Assembly (NCBI GenBank): GCA_041569895.1
Contig: JBFFXF010000053.1
Span: forward strand, 1-32,364
Direction of reading: 5' to 3'
Length of the DNA: 32,364 nt
Source: JBFFXF01 sp041569895
GTDB lineage: Bacteria; Planctomycetota; UBA8108; JACQVS01
Notes under the pieces: model-generated
What the model saw: only the letters and a program-made list of their open reading frames with translations
Database searches by the model: none
What the model was told of the DNA's origin: nothing
In this document: positions 16,130 through 25,441 of the stretch, one piece after another
Layout of the letters: each line of letters opens with the position of its first letter
Position numbering within the stretch: position 1 is the first letter of the stretch
Position numbers and translations under genes: made by a program

Positions 16130-18586
16130 ATGACGCGGGTGTCCTTCGCGACCGCCGCCCTGGTCGCCATCCTCGCCGCCGCGGCGCCGGCGGCGGACCG
16201 GACGATCGATGAGCTGATCGACGAGGCCCGCCGCACGCACTGGGCCTATCAGCCGCTCGATGTCAGCCGGCCTCCGTCGCCCCCCGACGCGGCGGGGTGG
16301 GCCTCGAACGAGATCGACCTCTACGTGCTCGATCGGCTCGCCCCCCTCGGCGTCGAGCCCTCGTCGCCTGCGGACCGGCGCACGCTGATCCGTCGCGTCA
16401 CGCTCGATCTCCTCGGCGTGCCGCCGACGCCCGATGAGGTGGAGGACTTCGTCGCGGATCCCTCGCCGGACGCGTGGAGCCGCCTCGTCGACCGGTTGCT
16501 CGCATCGCCGAGGCACGGCGAGCGGTGGGGGCGCCACTGGCTCGACGTCGCGCGCTACGCGGACACCAAGGGGTACGTGTTCACGCAGGAGACGCGCTAC
16601 GCCTACTCGTACACCTATCGTGACTGGGTGATCGGCGCGCTCAACGCGGATCTGCCGTACGACCGCTTCGTGCTCGCACAGATCGCCGCGGACCGCCTCG
16701 AGCCGGGCAGCGACCGTCGCTCGCTCGCCGCGCTCGGTTTCCTGACGCTCGGGCGCCGGTTCTCGAACCGGATCCACGACATCATCGACGATCGCATCGA
16801 CGTCGTGACGCGCGGCCTGCTCGGCCTCACGGTGACCTGCTCGCGGTGCCACGACCACAAGTACGATCCCATCTCGCAGCGCGACTACTACGCGCTCTAC
16901 GGCGTCTTCGCGAGCTCCGTCGAGCCGGACGAGCCGCCGCTCCTCGACGAGCCCGGCAGCACGCCGGACTACGCGAAGTACGCCGCCGAGCTCGCGGCGC
17001 GGCGCCAGAAGGTCGACGACTACCTCGCTGCCGAGCACGAGAAGTTCGTCACGTCGCTCCGCGAGCGCGCCTCCGATTACTTCCTGGCCGCGGCGCTCGG
17101 CGAGGAGCTCGACGCGGGCGAGGCCGGGCTTTCCTTCGGGAAGGACGACCTGCGCCCCTCGATCGTCCGGCGGGCGCGCGAGGCGCTCGAGCGCGCGCCC
17201 GAATCCAGCGATCACGTGCTCGCGCCGTTCTGGAAGCTCACCAGGCTGCCGGCGGCCGAGCTCGCCGCACGCGCGCCGGCGCTCCTCGAGGAGCTGCGGC
17301 GCGCGGGGGCGATCAATGCCGCCGTCGACGCGGCGCTCGCGGCAGCGCCCCCGTCGACGGTCGCGGACGTGGCGGCGCGGTACGGCGAGCTCTTCCGCGC
17401 CGTCGATGCCGAGTGGCGCGAGCTCCGGGCAACGGACGCCGGAGCGAGCGGCTTGCCGGACCCCGCGCGGGAGGCTGTTCGCCAGCGGGTCCACGGACCG
17501 CAGAGCCTGTTCGCGCTCTCGATCGACGAATCGAAGCGCTACCTGAGCCGCGCCGTCAAGAACCGGCTGCGCGAGCTCGAGCGGGAGGTCGACGAGCTCC
17601 GCGTCACGCATCCGGCCGCTCCGCCCCGCGCCATGGCTCTGGTCGACGCACCGAAGCCGCACGATCCGCGGGTCTTCGTCCGCGGCGATCCCAACCGGCC
17701 CGGGGACTCGGTGTCGCGGCGTTACCTCGCGGTTCTCAGCGAGCGCGAGCCGCCGTCGTTCACCGATGGCAGCGGCCGACTGGAGCTGGCGCGCGAGATC
17801 ACCGGCCGCAGCCGCCACCTCCTGGCGCGAGTGATGGCGAACCGCATCTGGCTGCATCACTTCGGCGAGGGGCTGGTGCGGACGCCGGGCGACTTCGGCG
17901 TTCGCGGCTCGCCGCCGAGCCACCCGAGGCTGCTCGACCGCCTCGCGCATCGCTTCATCGACGGCGGGTGGTCGATGAAGCAGCTGCACCGGCTGGTGCT
18001 CCACTCGAGCGCGTATCGCCAGGCGAGCGATCTCCGCGCCGAGGCGCTGTCGGTCGACGCGGAGTCGACGATGCTGTGGCGAGCGCGCCGCCGCCGGCTC
18101 GAGTTCGAGGCGCTGCGGGACTCGCTGCTGGCGGTCTCGGGCGAGCTCGACCCGACGATGGGCGGCCGGGCCGTCGAGCTCACGTCGCGCCCCTCGACGC
18201 GGAGGCGCGCGGTGTACGGATTCATCGACCGCCAGGACCTGCCGGGACTGCTGCGCTCGTTCGACTTCGCCAGCCCGGACGCCTCGTGCCCGAGGCGGCA
18301 CGAGACCACGGTGCCGCAGCAGGCGCTCTTCCTGATGAACAGCGACTTCGTGCGGGAGCAAGCCGCGGCGCTCGTCCGGCGACCGGAGGTGGTCGAGGTG
18401 GACGACACGCGCCAGCGGATCGACACGCTCTACCGCCTCGCGTACGGCCGCCCGGCGGACGCCGACGAGATCACCGTCGGCGAGCGCTACATCGCGAGCG
18501 CCCCGGAGGGAAGCGACGGCGAGGGCGTCTGGGCGCGGTACGCGCAGGTGCTCTTGATGGCGAACGAGTTTGTTTTTGTGGACTGA
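16130..18586 (+). CDS. DUF1549/DUF1553 (PSD1-type) exported protein
   Basis: This protein is 818 residues from the ATG at 16130; the frame is open 75 bases further up, but a signal peptide starts here (MTRVSFATAALVAILAAAAPAA). DUF1549 occupies about residues 35-245. Its signatures are LIRRVTLDLLGVPPTPDEV, the HGERWGRHWLDVARYADT block, and C237-SR-C240-H-D-H-K at its end, a haem-like CxxCH. DUF1553 fills the C-terminal third (SRHLLARVMANRIWLHHFG to LLMANEFVFVD). The usual N-terminal cytochrome (PSC1) and concanavalin-like domains are absent, so this is a compact form. These proteins nearly always pair with DUF1501 proteins, as here (7 bases apart). Their function is unproven; a role in extracytoplasmic polysaccharide use or redox chemistry has been suggested. 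Confidence 0.92.
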   Translation: MTRVSFATAALVAILAAAAPAADRTIDELIDEARRTHWAYQPLDVSRPPSPPDAAGWASNEIDLYVLDRLAPLGVEPSSPADRRTLIRRVTLDLLGVPPTPDEVEDFVADPSPDAWSRLVDRLLASPRHGERWGRHWLDVARYADTKGYVFTQETRYAYSYTYRDWVIGALNADLPYDRFVLAQIAADRLEPGSDRRSLAALGFLTLGRRFSNRIHDIIDDRIDVVTRGLLGLTVTCSRCHDHKYDPISQRDYYALYGVFASSVEPDEPPLLDEPGSTPDYAKYAAELAARRQKVDDYLAAEHEKFVTSLRERASDYFLAAALGEELDAGEAGLSFGKDDLRPSIVRRAREALERAPESSDHVLAPFWKLTRLPAAELAARAPALLEELRRAGAINAAVDAALAAAPPSTVADVAARYGELFRAVDAEWRELRATDAGASGLPDPAREAVRQRVHGPQSLFALSIDESKRYLSRAVKNRLRELEREVDELRVTHPAAPPRAMALVDAPKPHDPRVFVRGDPNRPGDSVSRRYLAVLSEREPPSFTDGSGRLELAREITGRSRHLLARVMANRIWLHHFGEGLVRTPGDFGVRGSPPSHPRLLDRLAHRFIDGGWSMKQLHRLVLHSSAYRQASDLRAEALSVDAESTMLWRARRRRLEFEALRDSLLAVSGELDPTMGGRAVELTSRPSTRRRAVYGFIDRQDLPGLLRSFDFASPDASCPRRHETTVPQQALFLMNSDFVREQAAALVRRPEVVEVDDTRQRIDTLYRLAYGRPADADEITVGERYIASAPEGSDGEGVWARYAQVLLMANEFVFVD

Positions 18587-18593
18587 ACCACGC

Positions 18594-20039
<1,446 letters not shown>

Positions 20040-20057
20040 CGGGAAGGACTACGGACG

Positions 20058-21404
20058 TCACGCGCGCACCGTCGCGGGGCCCCGCACCGCCACCCATGCG
20101 ATGAGCAGCACGGCGACGGTCGCCAGGCCGACGCAGAGTCCCCACCAGAGCCCCGCGAGACCCACGCCGAGCCCGAAGGCGAGGATGCGTGCGGTCGGCA
20201 GCCCGAGGACGTAGTAGCCGATGAAGTTGAACACCGCCGCGGGCCGGGTCCGGCCCATGCCGCGGAGGATGCCGCACCCGACGACCTGCAGCCCATCGAA
20301 GATCTGGAACGTCGCGGCCACTGGCAGGATCGACGCGCATCGGGAGACGAGCTCGGGGTCGTCGGTGAACAACCTCGGCAGCTCCCATCGGAAGATGACG
20401 AAGACCGCCGCGGAGACCAGCATCACGGCCCCGCCGAGCGCGAACGCGGTCCACGCCGATCGCTGCGCCTGGTCGGGAGCGCCCGCGCCGATCAGGTTGC
20501 CGACGCGCGTCACTGCGGCGATCGAGACGCCGAGTGGCACCATGAATGACAGCGCCGCCATGTTGAGCACGATGCCGTGCGAGGCGAGCTGCGCCGATCC
20601 GAGCTCGCCGGCCCAGAACGCGGCGAACGTGAACGCCCAGATCTCGAGCCCGAGCTGGATGCCGACCGGCACGCCGAGGCCGAGCACCTCGCCGACGCGC
20701 TCGCGCGAGAGCGCCTCGCGACGCCAGCCGGTCCACGCGCCGCGCTGGAGCCGCAGGTATCGGATCACCAGCACGACGCCGCCCAGGAGCGCGAACTGAA
20801 CCAGCGTCGTCGCCAGCGCGGCGCCCGAGAGCCCGAGCTCCGGAAGTCCCGCGTTGCCGAAGATCAGCGCCCAGTTGAGGGCGGCGTTCAGCGCGTTCGA
20901 TGCGAACACCAGCCACATCACCGGGTACATGATTCCGCGGCACTGGAGGTAGGCGCGCAACGCGGTGAACGCGAGAAACGCCGGCACCGCCGGGGCCTGG
21001 ATCACCACGTAGCGATGCGCCGACGCGGCGACCGAGGGATCCTGGCCGAGCGCCCCGAGGACGTCCTCGGTGAGGCACCAGAGCAGGATGATCGGCACCG
21101 AGACCAGGATCGCGGCGATCAGCCCCTGCTGCAGGGCGAGCCCCGCCCGCGCCGCGTCCCGCGCGCCGTGCGCCCGGCTGACCAGAGGATCCATGCCGAA
21201 GACGACACCCATGCCGACGATCTTCGTGCCGGCGATCCAGGTGTTGCCGAGAACCGCGGCGGCGAGAGCGTGGCTGTCGTAGTGGCCGAGCATCATGCTG
21301 TCGACCACCGTCAGCATCATCACGCCGACCTGACTGAGAACCATCGGCAGCGCGAGATCCCACAGCCGCCTGGCTTCGGTGAAATACGCGGACCGCGAGG
21401 ACAT
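20058..21404 (-). CDS. MATE family efflux transporter
   Basis: This 448-residue integral membrane protein has about twelve hydrophobic segments, beginning at LWDLALPMVLSQVGVMMLTVVDSMMLGHY. That is the first-helix signature of MATE (NorM/DinF-type) cation-coupled multidrug exporters. The symmetric second half begins about residue 235. The frame continues 97 codons upstream, but that extension is Arg-rich and runs through dispersed repeats. MSSRSAYFTEARRLWDLALP at 21404 is therefore the start. The ribosome binding site is weak (CGAG). Substrates of MATE proteins cannot be read from sequence. The gene is convergent with the DUF1501 gene and has no obvious operon partner. Confidence 0.92.
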   Translation of the reverse strand: MSSRSAYFTEARRLWDLALPMVLSQVGVMMLTVVDSMMLGHYDSHALAAAVLGNTWIAGTKIVGMGVVFGMDPLVSRAHGARDAARAGLALQQGLIAAILVSVPIILLWCLTEDVLGALGQDPSVAASAHRYVVIQAPAVPAFLAFTALRAYLQCRGIMYPVMWLVFASNALNAALNWALIFGNAGLPELGLSGAALATTLVQFALLGGVVLVIRYLRLQRGAWTGWRREALSRERVGEVLGLGVPVGIQLGLEIWAFTFAAFWAGELGSAQLASHGIVLNMAALSFMVPLGVSIAAVTRVGNLIGAGAPDQAQRSAWTAFALGGAVMLVSAAVFVIFRWELPRLFTDDPELVSRCASILPVAATFQIFDGLQVVGCGILRGMGRTRPAAVFNFIGYYVLGLPTARILAFGLGVGLAGLWWGLCVGLATVAVLLIAWVAVRGPATVRA

Positions 21405-21454
21405 GGGGCTCGATGCAATCGCACGGAGAGCCCGGACGCAAGAGTGGCCTCCCC

Positions 21455-21510
21455 TTCGGACCCGGACCCGGACCCGGACCCGGTCCCGTGCCCGTGCCCG
21501 AAAGGCTGCT
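21455..21510. repeat. GGACCC / GTGCCC hexamer array
   Basis: Four to five GGACCC units are followed by GTCCCGTGCCCGTGCCCG and then AAAGG. The reverse complement of the last part matches the CTTTCGGGCACGGGCACGGG string near position 95. This copy lies just upstream of the MATE start and is the first of three repeat families packed into the 668-bp gap 21405-22072. Confidence 0.65.
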
Positions 21511-21540
21511 CGACTTCGCCTGCGAGACTCTGCGACGCAT

Positions 21541-21857
21541 CTATGAGGAAAGCAGGAAGAAGAGGAAAGCAGGAAACGAGGTTGATCGTGCCATGCGAGT
21601 TCTGTCGATCTCGAAGGCAACATCGAGAAGCGAGTGTTGGTTGCGATTTGAACTCGAGAGGCGCGACGCGGCAGCGCAGCACCGGCTGAGAGCACCGAGA
21701 CGCACAGAAGAGCTTCTCAATGCTCGCAGTGGATTCATCAAGACCTGACCACTCGACTCCGTTCGAGGGGCGAGCACGCTCACGGAGCTCGACGCCATCA
21801 TCTTCCGTTTCCTGCTTTCCTGAGTTTCCTGCCTTCCTGAAAGAATCGTCTGACGGC
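21541..21857. repeat. Long copy of the AGGAAAGCAGG-armed intergenic element
   Basis: The left arm (21541-21580) starts CTATGAGGAAAGCAGGAAG and repeats AGGAAAGCAGGAAACG. The right arm (21796-21857) contains CCGTTTCCTGCTTTCCTG, GTTTCCTGCCTTCCTG and ATCGTCTGACGG. Both arms align with the short copy at 3553-3690, while the interior is about 215 bases here against 39 there. The interior carries a possible decayed gene end (21593-21748). Conserved ends with variable contents suggest a mobile or formerly mobile unit; no transposase is seen. Confidence 0.6.
21593..21748 (+). pseudogene. Possible relic of a four-helix-bundle (S23-type) protein gene
   Basis: A 51-residue open segment contains ISKATSRSECWLR, RRTEELLNARSGFIKT and a stop codon. 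By eye these resemble the C-terminal half of free-standing four-helix-bundle proteins, which have an E-S-x-x-W-L-x-L helix, then an E-E-L-L-x-x-x-x-x-x-I-K-T end. The first half of such a protein (normally 115-130 residues in all) is missing, and the ATG at 21593 has no convincing ribosome binding site. The position between the two arms of a dispersed element supports a cargo-gene remnant. The match is short and from memory of the family, so it could be coincidence. Confidence 0.3.
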
Positions 21858-21899
21858 AAGCCCCCGAAGTCCACTCTCGCTCCCCGAGCTCGAGTGCCG

Positions 21900-21965
21900 C
21901 CAATCTGCGTCCATCTGCGTAATCTGCGGACCGTCCCCTCCCCAATCTGCGTCATCTGCGGACCG
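21900..21965 (-). repeat. Tandem AATCTGCGT units (5 copies in two blocks)
   Basis: Units AATCTGCGT, CATCTGCGT and AATCTGCGG, then after 14 bases AATCTGCGT and CATCTGCGG. Each block ends CTGCGGACCG. This is the reverse complement of the ACGCAGATT unit found at 4978-5009, with more copies. It directly follows the AGGAAAGCAGG-armed element and directly precedes the candidate promoter of the RDD-MoxR operon. Confidence 0.75.
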
Positions 21966-21975
21966 CCCTCACCTC

Positions 21976-22002
21976 TTGACACCCACCCCCACACGTTAGA
22001 AT
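21976..22002 (+). promoter_or_regulatory. Candidate promoter of the RDD-SpoIIM-MoxR-DUF58 operon
   Basis: A consensus TTGACA (21976-21981) and TAGAAT (21997-22002) are separated by 15 bases, slightly short of the optimum. Transcription would start near 22009 and leave a leader of about 64 bases to the ATG at 22073. It is the best sigma70-like match I found in the window, and it sits at the head of a seven-gene operon. Confidence 0.5.
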
Positions 22003-22072
22003 CAACTCCACACCACCCCCGGCACGGAGCCGTCGGGATCGGGCGGATCGATGGGGATCGAGAGGGCGTTTG

Positions 22073-22855
22073 ATGACCGCGGCCGACGCTGTCCGTGTGC
22101 AGACGGAGATCGAGACGCCGGAAAACATCGTGCTCACCTTCCGGCTGGCCGGGCCGGCCTCGCGCATGGGCGCGTACGGCATCGATCTCATCGTGCGGGT
22201 GGCGCTCGTCTGGCTCTTCGTGCTGATCGTCGGTCTCGTCGCGCCGGTGCTCGGTGACGTCGCGGGGATGTCGGCGGGGTTGACGCTGCTCTTTCTCTTC
22301 CTGATCGAGTGGGGCTACCCGTTCGTCTTCGAGTACTTCTGGAGCGGTCGCACGCCCGGCAAGCGCATCGTCGGCCTGCGTGTCATCAAGACCGGCGGGT
22401 ATCCGATCGGCTTTCCGGACGCGCTCCTCCGCAACTTGCTGCGCGCCGCCGACGTCCTGCCGTTGTTCTACGGCACGGGGATCGCGGTGATGTTCCTGAC
22501 GCCGCGCATGCAGCGGATCGGGGACGTCCTCGCCGGCACGATGGTCGTCCGCGAGCGACGGGAGTCGCTGCGGCTCGGGCGCTCGCTCCCTCGAGACGTC
22601 GAGTCGCTGCCGCGTGGAGAGCTCAACCTCGCCTACCGTCCCGCGGACCGCACGCTGGCGCTCATCGAGCGGCTCCTCTCGCGCCATGCAACGGTCTCGC
22701 GCGCGCGGGCCGATGAGATCGCCGCGATTCTGGCGCCGGCGCTGGCCATCCGCCTCGGGTACGATTCCGAGGAGAGTCCCGAGCTGACGCGTCCCCGCGA
22801 ATTCCTGATGCGCGTGCTGAAGACATTCACGGCGGGCGCGGAGGAGTCGCCATGA
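22073..22855 (+). CDS. RDD family membrane protein
   Basis: This 260-residue protein has an RDD domain in residues about 25-160. RMGAYGIDLIVRVALVWLFV opens the first membrane segment. SGRTPGKRIVGLRVI is the conserved loop, and RNLLRAADVLP and RIGDVLAGTMVVRERR follow. Three to four membrane segments are expected. The C-terminal 90 residues are soluble and not recognised. RDD proteins are membrane proteins of uncertain function, some implicated in transport. The ATG at 22073 has GAGAGGG upstream. The stop codon overlaps the SpoIIM-like start by four bases, so the two are translationally coupled. Confidence 0.88.
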   Translation: MTAADAVRVQTEIETPENIVLTFRLAGPASRMGAYGIDLIVRVALVWLFVLIVGLVAPVLGDVAGMSAGLTLLFLFLIEWGYPFVFEYFWSGRTPGKRIVGLRVIKTGGYPIGFPDALLRNLLRAADVLPLFYGTGIAVMFLTPRMQRIGDVLAGTMVVRERRESLRLGRSLPRDVESLPRGELNLAYRPADRTLALIERLLSRHATVSRARADEIAAILAPALAIRLGYDSEESPELTRPREFLMRVLKTFTAGAEESP

Positions 22856-23847
22856 AGCGAGCGCGGTTCCTCGACCGTCGGCGGGCGGACTGGCGGAAGT
22901 TCGAGGCGCTTCTGACCAGGGCCGAGCGCCATCGAACGCCGCGCTTCAACGGCGAGGAGGTGCAGGAGTTCTCGCGTCTCTTTCGCGCCGTGTGCCACGA
23001 CCTGGCGACGGTCCGCTCGCGCGACTGGGGCGGAGACATCGAGGGCTACCTCAACGACCTGGTGGCGCGCGGTCACAACAACTTCTATCGATCGCCGCCG
23101 GCGCGGGGCCGCGTCGTCCTCGAGTTCTTCGCCGGCGGGTTCCCCCGGCTGCTGCGCGAGAACTTCGCCTACTTCTGTGTCGCGCTGGCGCTCTTCGTCA
23201 TCCCCGGGGTGATCGCGGGCACGGCCGTGGGCCACGATCCGGAGCTCGCGACGCGCGTGCTGCCCGGGTCCGTCCTCGAGCAGTTCGACGAGATGTACGC
23301 CCGCGAGAACGACGAGGGAAGCCGGGCCGAGGGGATGATGACGGGGTTCTACGTCTACAACAACGTCGGCATCGCCTTTCGCTGCTTCGCGACCGGGATC
23401 CTCTTCGGCATCGGCACGGTCTTCTTCCTGGTCTACAACAGCATATTCTTCGGCGCCATCACCGCGTACATCGTCGAGCACGGCTACTCCGAGAACTTCT
23501 TCAGCTTCGTGATCACGCACGGCTCGTTCGAGCTCACGGCGATCGTCATCTCGGGCGCCGCGGGTCTGATCATCGGTCACGCGCTCGTCCACCCCGGACA
23601 GGAGACCCGCCTCCGAGCGCTGCTGCTGCGCGGACGCGTCGGAATCCAGCTGGCGGCCGGCGCCGGCGCGATGCTCGTCGTCGCGGCTCTCATCGAGGCG
23701 TTCTGGTCGCCCTCTCCGGCGCCGGCGTCGATGAAGTTCGCGGTCGGCGGCGTGTGCTGGTTCCTCGTCGCGCTCTATCTCGCCCTCGGCGGCCGTTCGC
23801 GGGCGAACGGGGTGGCCGCGCCGGACACCGGGCGGGGGTCCCCATGA
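22852..23847 (+). CDS. Stage II sporulation protein M-like (SpoIIM/DUF95) membrane protein
   Basis: This 331-residue protein has a charged cytoplasmic N-terminus of about 100 residues followed by several membrane segments. The SpoIIM/DUF95 signature is clear: VYNNVGIAFRCFATGILFGI, then LVYNSIFFGAITAYIVEHG, then THGSFELTAIVISGAAGL. The family is named for Bacillus engulfment, but members in non-sporulating bacteria sit with RDD and MoxR genes, as here. Nothing in this window indicates sporulation. It overlaps both neighbours by four bases (ATGA). Confidence 0.9.
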   Translation: MKRARFLDRRRADWRKFEALLTRAERHRTPRFNGEEVQEFSRLFRAVCHDLATVRSRDWGGDIEGYLNDLVARGHNNFYRSPPARGRVVLEFFAGGFPRLLRENFAYFCVALALFVIPGVIAGTAVGHDPELATRVLPGSVLEQFDEMYARENDEGSRAEGMMTGFYVYNNVGIAFRCFATGILFGIGTVFFLVYNSIFFGAITAYIVEHGYSENFFSFVITHGSFELTAIVISGAAGLIIGHALVHPGQETRLRALLLRGRVGIQLAAGAGAMLVVAALIEAFWSPSPAPASMKFAVGGVCWFLVALYLALGGRSRANGVAAPDTGRGSP

Positions 23848-24677
23848 GAGTCGAGGCGGCGACCATCCCGATACGGGAGCGGACCATCGGCGAGTGCCAC
23901 GATCTCGCCTTCGTATTCCTCAGGGCCCAACTTCCGACGTTGCTCGGGCTGATCGCGATTCTCGCCACGCCGACCCTCTTCGCGGCGTGGTGGCTCGCGT
24001 CGGAATCGGATACGGGACTGCTCTCCGTCGCGTTCCTCTACTTCATGGTCTCGCCACTCGTCGGCGCCGCCATCGTCGTCGCCGCCGGGCACCTCGTCTT
24101 CGGCGATGCGATCGGCGTTCGCGGCACGCTCGGCACCGTGCTGCGACGCTTGCCGGCGCTCATCACGGTCCTGGTGATCAGCCGGCTCGCCATCCTCGCC
24201 GGCGCGTTCGCGCTGGTGATCCCGGGGGTGCTGATCGTCCTGCGGTTCGCCTTCCACTTCGAGGCCATGCTCCTCGAGCGCCAGCCGCTGTCGCAGGTGG
24301 GCCGGCGGACGCTAAGCCTGCTGCGGGGCTTCTGGAAGCTGCTCGAGGACTTCCTGCGAACGCAGGTCTATCACGGTGTGCTCATCGTCACGATCTTCGT
24401 GCTCGTCGACCGCGGGTCGGAGCTCCTCTTCGATGCGCCGATCCTCGCCGGTCGGCTGCCGACCGATTCGACCGGCCTGTTTTTCGACAGCCTCGTCGAC
24501 CACATCGCGCACGATCCGCTGGTGGTGACGACGCTGCTCGCGGTGACGTGGCTGACGTATCCGGCGGCGCGCCTCGCGTGGTTCTTCCGGTACCTCGACG
24601 TCCGGATCCGCAGGGAGTGCTGGGACCTCGAGCTCGACTTCAAGGTCGAGGCGCAGCGACTGGAGGGGGTGTCGTGA
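23844..24677 (+). CDS. Integral membrane protein of the RDD-SpoIIM-MoxR operon
   Basis: This is 277 residues from the ATG at 23844, which overlaps the SpoIIM-like stop by four bases; a much longer frame upstream is a shadow inside that gene. About six hydrophobic segments are visible, for example LLGLIAILATPTLFAAWWLA, LITVLVISRLAILAGAFALV and LLAVTWLTYPAARLAWFF. An FHFEAMLLERQPLSQVGRRT loop lies midway. It resembles the uncharacterised membrane proteins (glycerophosphodiester-phosphodiesterase membrane-domain-like or DUF7544-like) found in similar operons. I cannot name a family with certainty. Its C-terminus DLELDFKVEAQRLEGVS is soluble. Confidence 0.8.
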   Translation: MRVEAATIPIRERTIGECHDLAFVFLRAQLPTLLGLIAILATPTLFAAWWLASESDTGLLSVAFLYFMVSPLVGAAIVVAAGHLVFGDAIGVRGTLGTVLRRLPALITVLVISRLAILAGAFALVIPGVLIVLRFAFHFEAMLLERQPLSQVGRRTLSLLRGFWKLLEDFLRTQVYHGVLIVTIFVLVDRGSELLFDAPILAGRLPTDSTGLFFDSLVDHIAHDPLVVTTLLAVTWLTYPAARLAWFFRYLDVRIRRECWDLELDFKVEAQRLEGVS

Positions 24678-25441
24678 TCGATCGCATGATGGCGCGGGCG
24701 TGGCTCTGCGGGCTCGCGATGGTGACCGTCGTCGTGGCCGCCGGCGTCGCGCCGGCGCAGGATGGCGCGACGCGCGCGGAGGTGATCGAGGCGCTCGATG
24801 AGCTGCTGGCGAGGCCGGAGTACCGCCGCCTCGCCCGGTGGCGGCGGGCCGGTTCCGGCAGTGACGGGGATCGCGGCCTCGTCGAGCGGCTGTTCGAGCC
24901 CGAGAGGCGATCGGAGCGATCAAGCGCCCGGTCGCGGAGCCCGTCGATGCCGCTGGCGCGCGGTTTCCTGTGGCTGGTGGTCACCATCGCGCTCGCGGTC
25001 GCCCTGGTGATCGTGCTCGCGGCCATCGCCGGGAGGTGGCAATACGGCGATGTCCGCCGCGCGCCGCCGGACGCGGCGAACGCCGTCCCGACGGCCTTCG
25101 AGCCGCCTCCGGGCGAGCTTCCCTCCGACGCGTACCTGGAGCGGGCCGCGGCCCTCGCCGATGCCGGTGACCATCGCGGCGCGGTGCGCGAGGTGCTGCT
25201 GGCCGGGATGAGTCGCATCGAGCGCGACGGCCTGATCCGCCACCGCCGGGGACTCACCAACCACGACTACGTCCGCGCCGTGTGGCGTCATCCGCGGATG
25301 CGTGAGGCCCTGCTCGAGATCGTCGACGCCTTCGAGCACATCTTCTTCGGCCGACGCCCGGCGAGTCGCGCGATGTTCGAGCGCGTCGTCGGGACTTTCA
25401 GGAAGGGATTCGACCAGGATGAGAGCGTGGTGGCTTCCTGA
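24674..25441 (+). CDS. DUF4129 domain membrane-anchored protein
   Basis: This is 255 residues from a GTG at 24674 that overlaps the previous stop by four bases and has GGAGGGGG just upstream; the ATG at 24686 is an alternative. It has a hydrophobic N-terminus (MARAWLCGLAMVTVVVAAGVAPAQ) and a second membrane segment at about 95-120. The C-terminal DUF4129 domain (about 150-250) includes YLERAAALADAGDHRGAVRE, GLTNHDYVRAVW and IVDAFEHIFFGRRP. DUF4129 usually occurs C-terminal in transglutaminase-like proteins or alone beside MoxR/DUF58 genes. No transglutaminase domain is present here. It overlaps the DUF4350 gene by 23 bases. Confidence 0.85.
   Translation: MIDRMMARAWLCGLAMVTVVVAAGVAPAQDGATRAEVIEALDELLARPEYRRLARWRRAGSGSDGDRGLVERLFEPERRSERSSARSRSPSMPLARGFLWLVVTIALAVALVIVLAAIAGRWQYGDVRRAPPDAANAVPTAFEPPPGELPSDAYLERAAALADAGDHRGAVREVLLAGMSRIERDGLIRHRRGLTNHDYVRAVWRHPRMREALLEIVDAFEHIFFGRRPASRAMFERVVGTFRKGFDQDESVVAS

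Noticed and set aside
21405..21695. N-terminal extension of the MATE transporter
   Set aside because: It is Arg/Ser-rich and encoded by repeat DNA. The first MATE helix follows directly after the ATG at 21404.
22992..23843. N-terminal extension of the third membrane protein of the MoxR operon
   Set aside because: This part lies in the SpoIIM-like gene in another frame and is Arg-rich shadow sequence. The ATG at 23844 gives the typical 4-base overlap.
22852..23847. Sporulation gene
   Set aside because: SpoIIM/DUF95 proteins are common in non-sporulating bacteria beside RDD and MoxR genes; no other sporulation gene is present.
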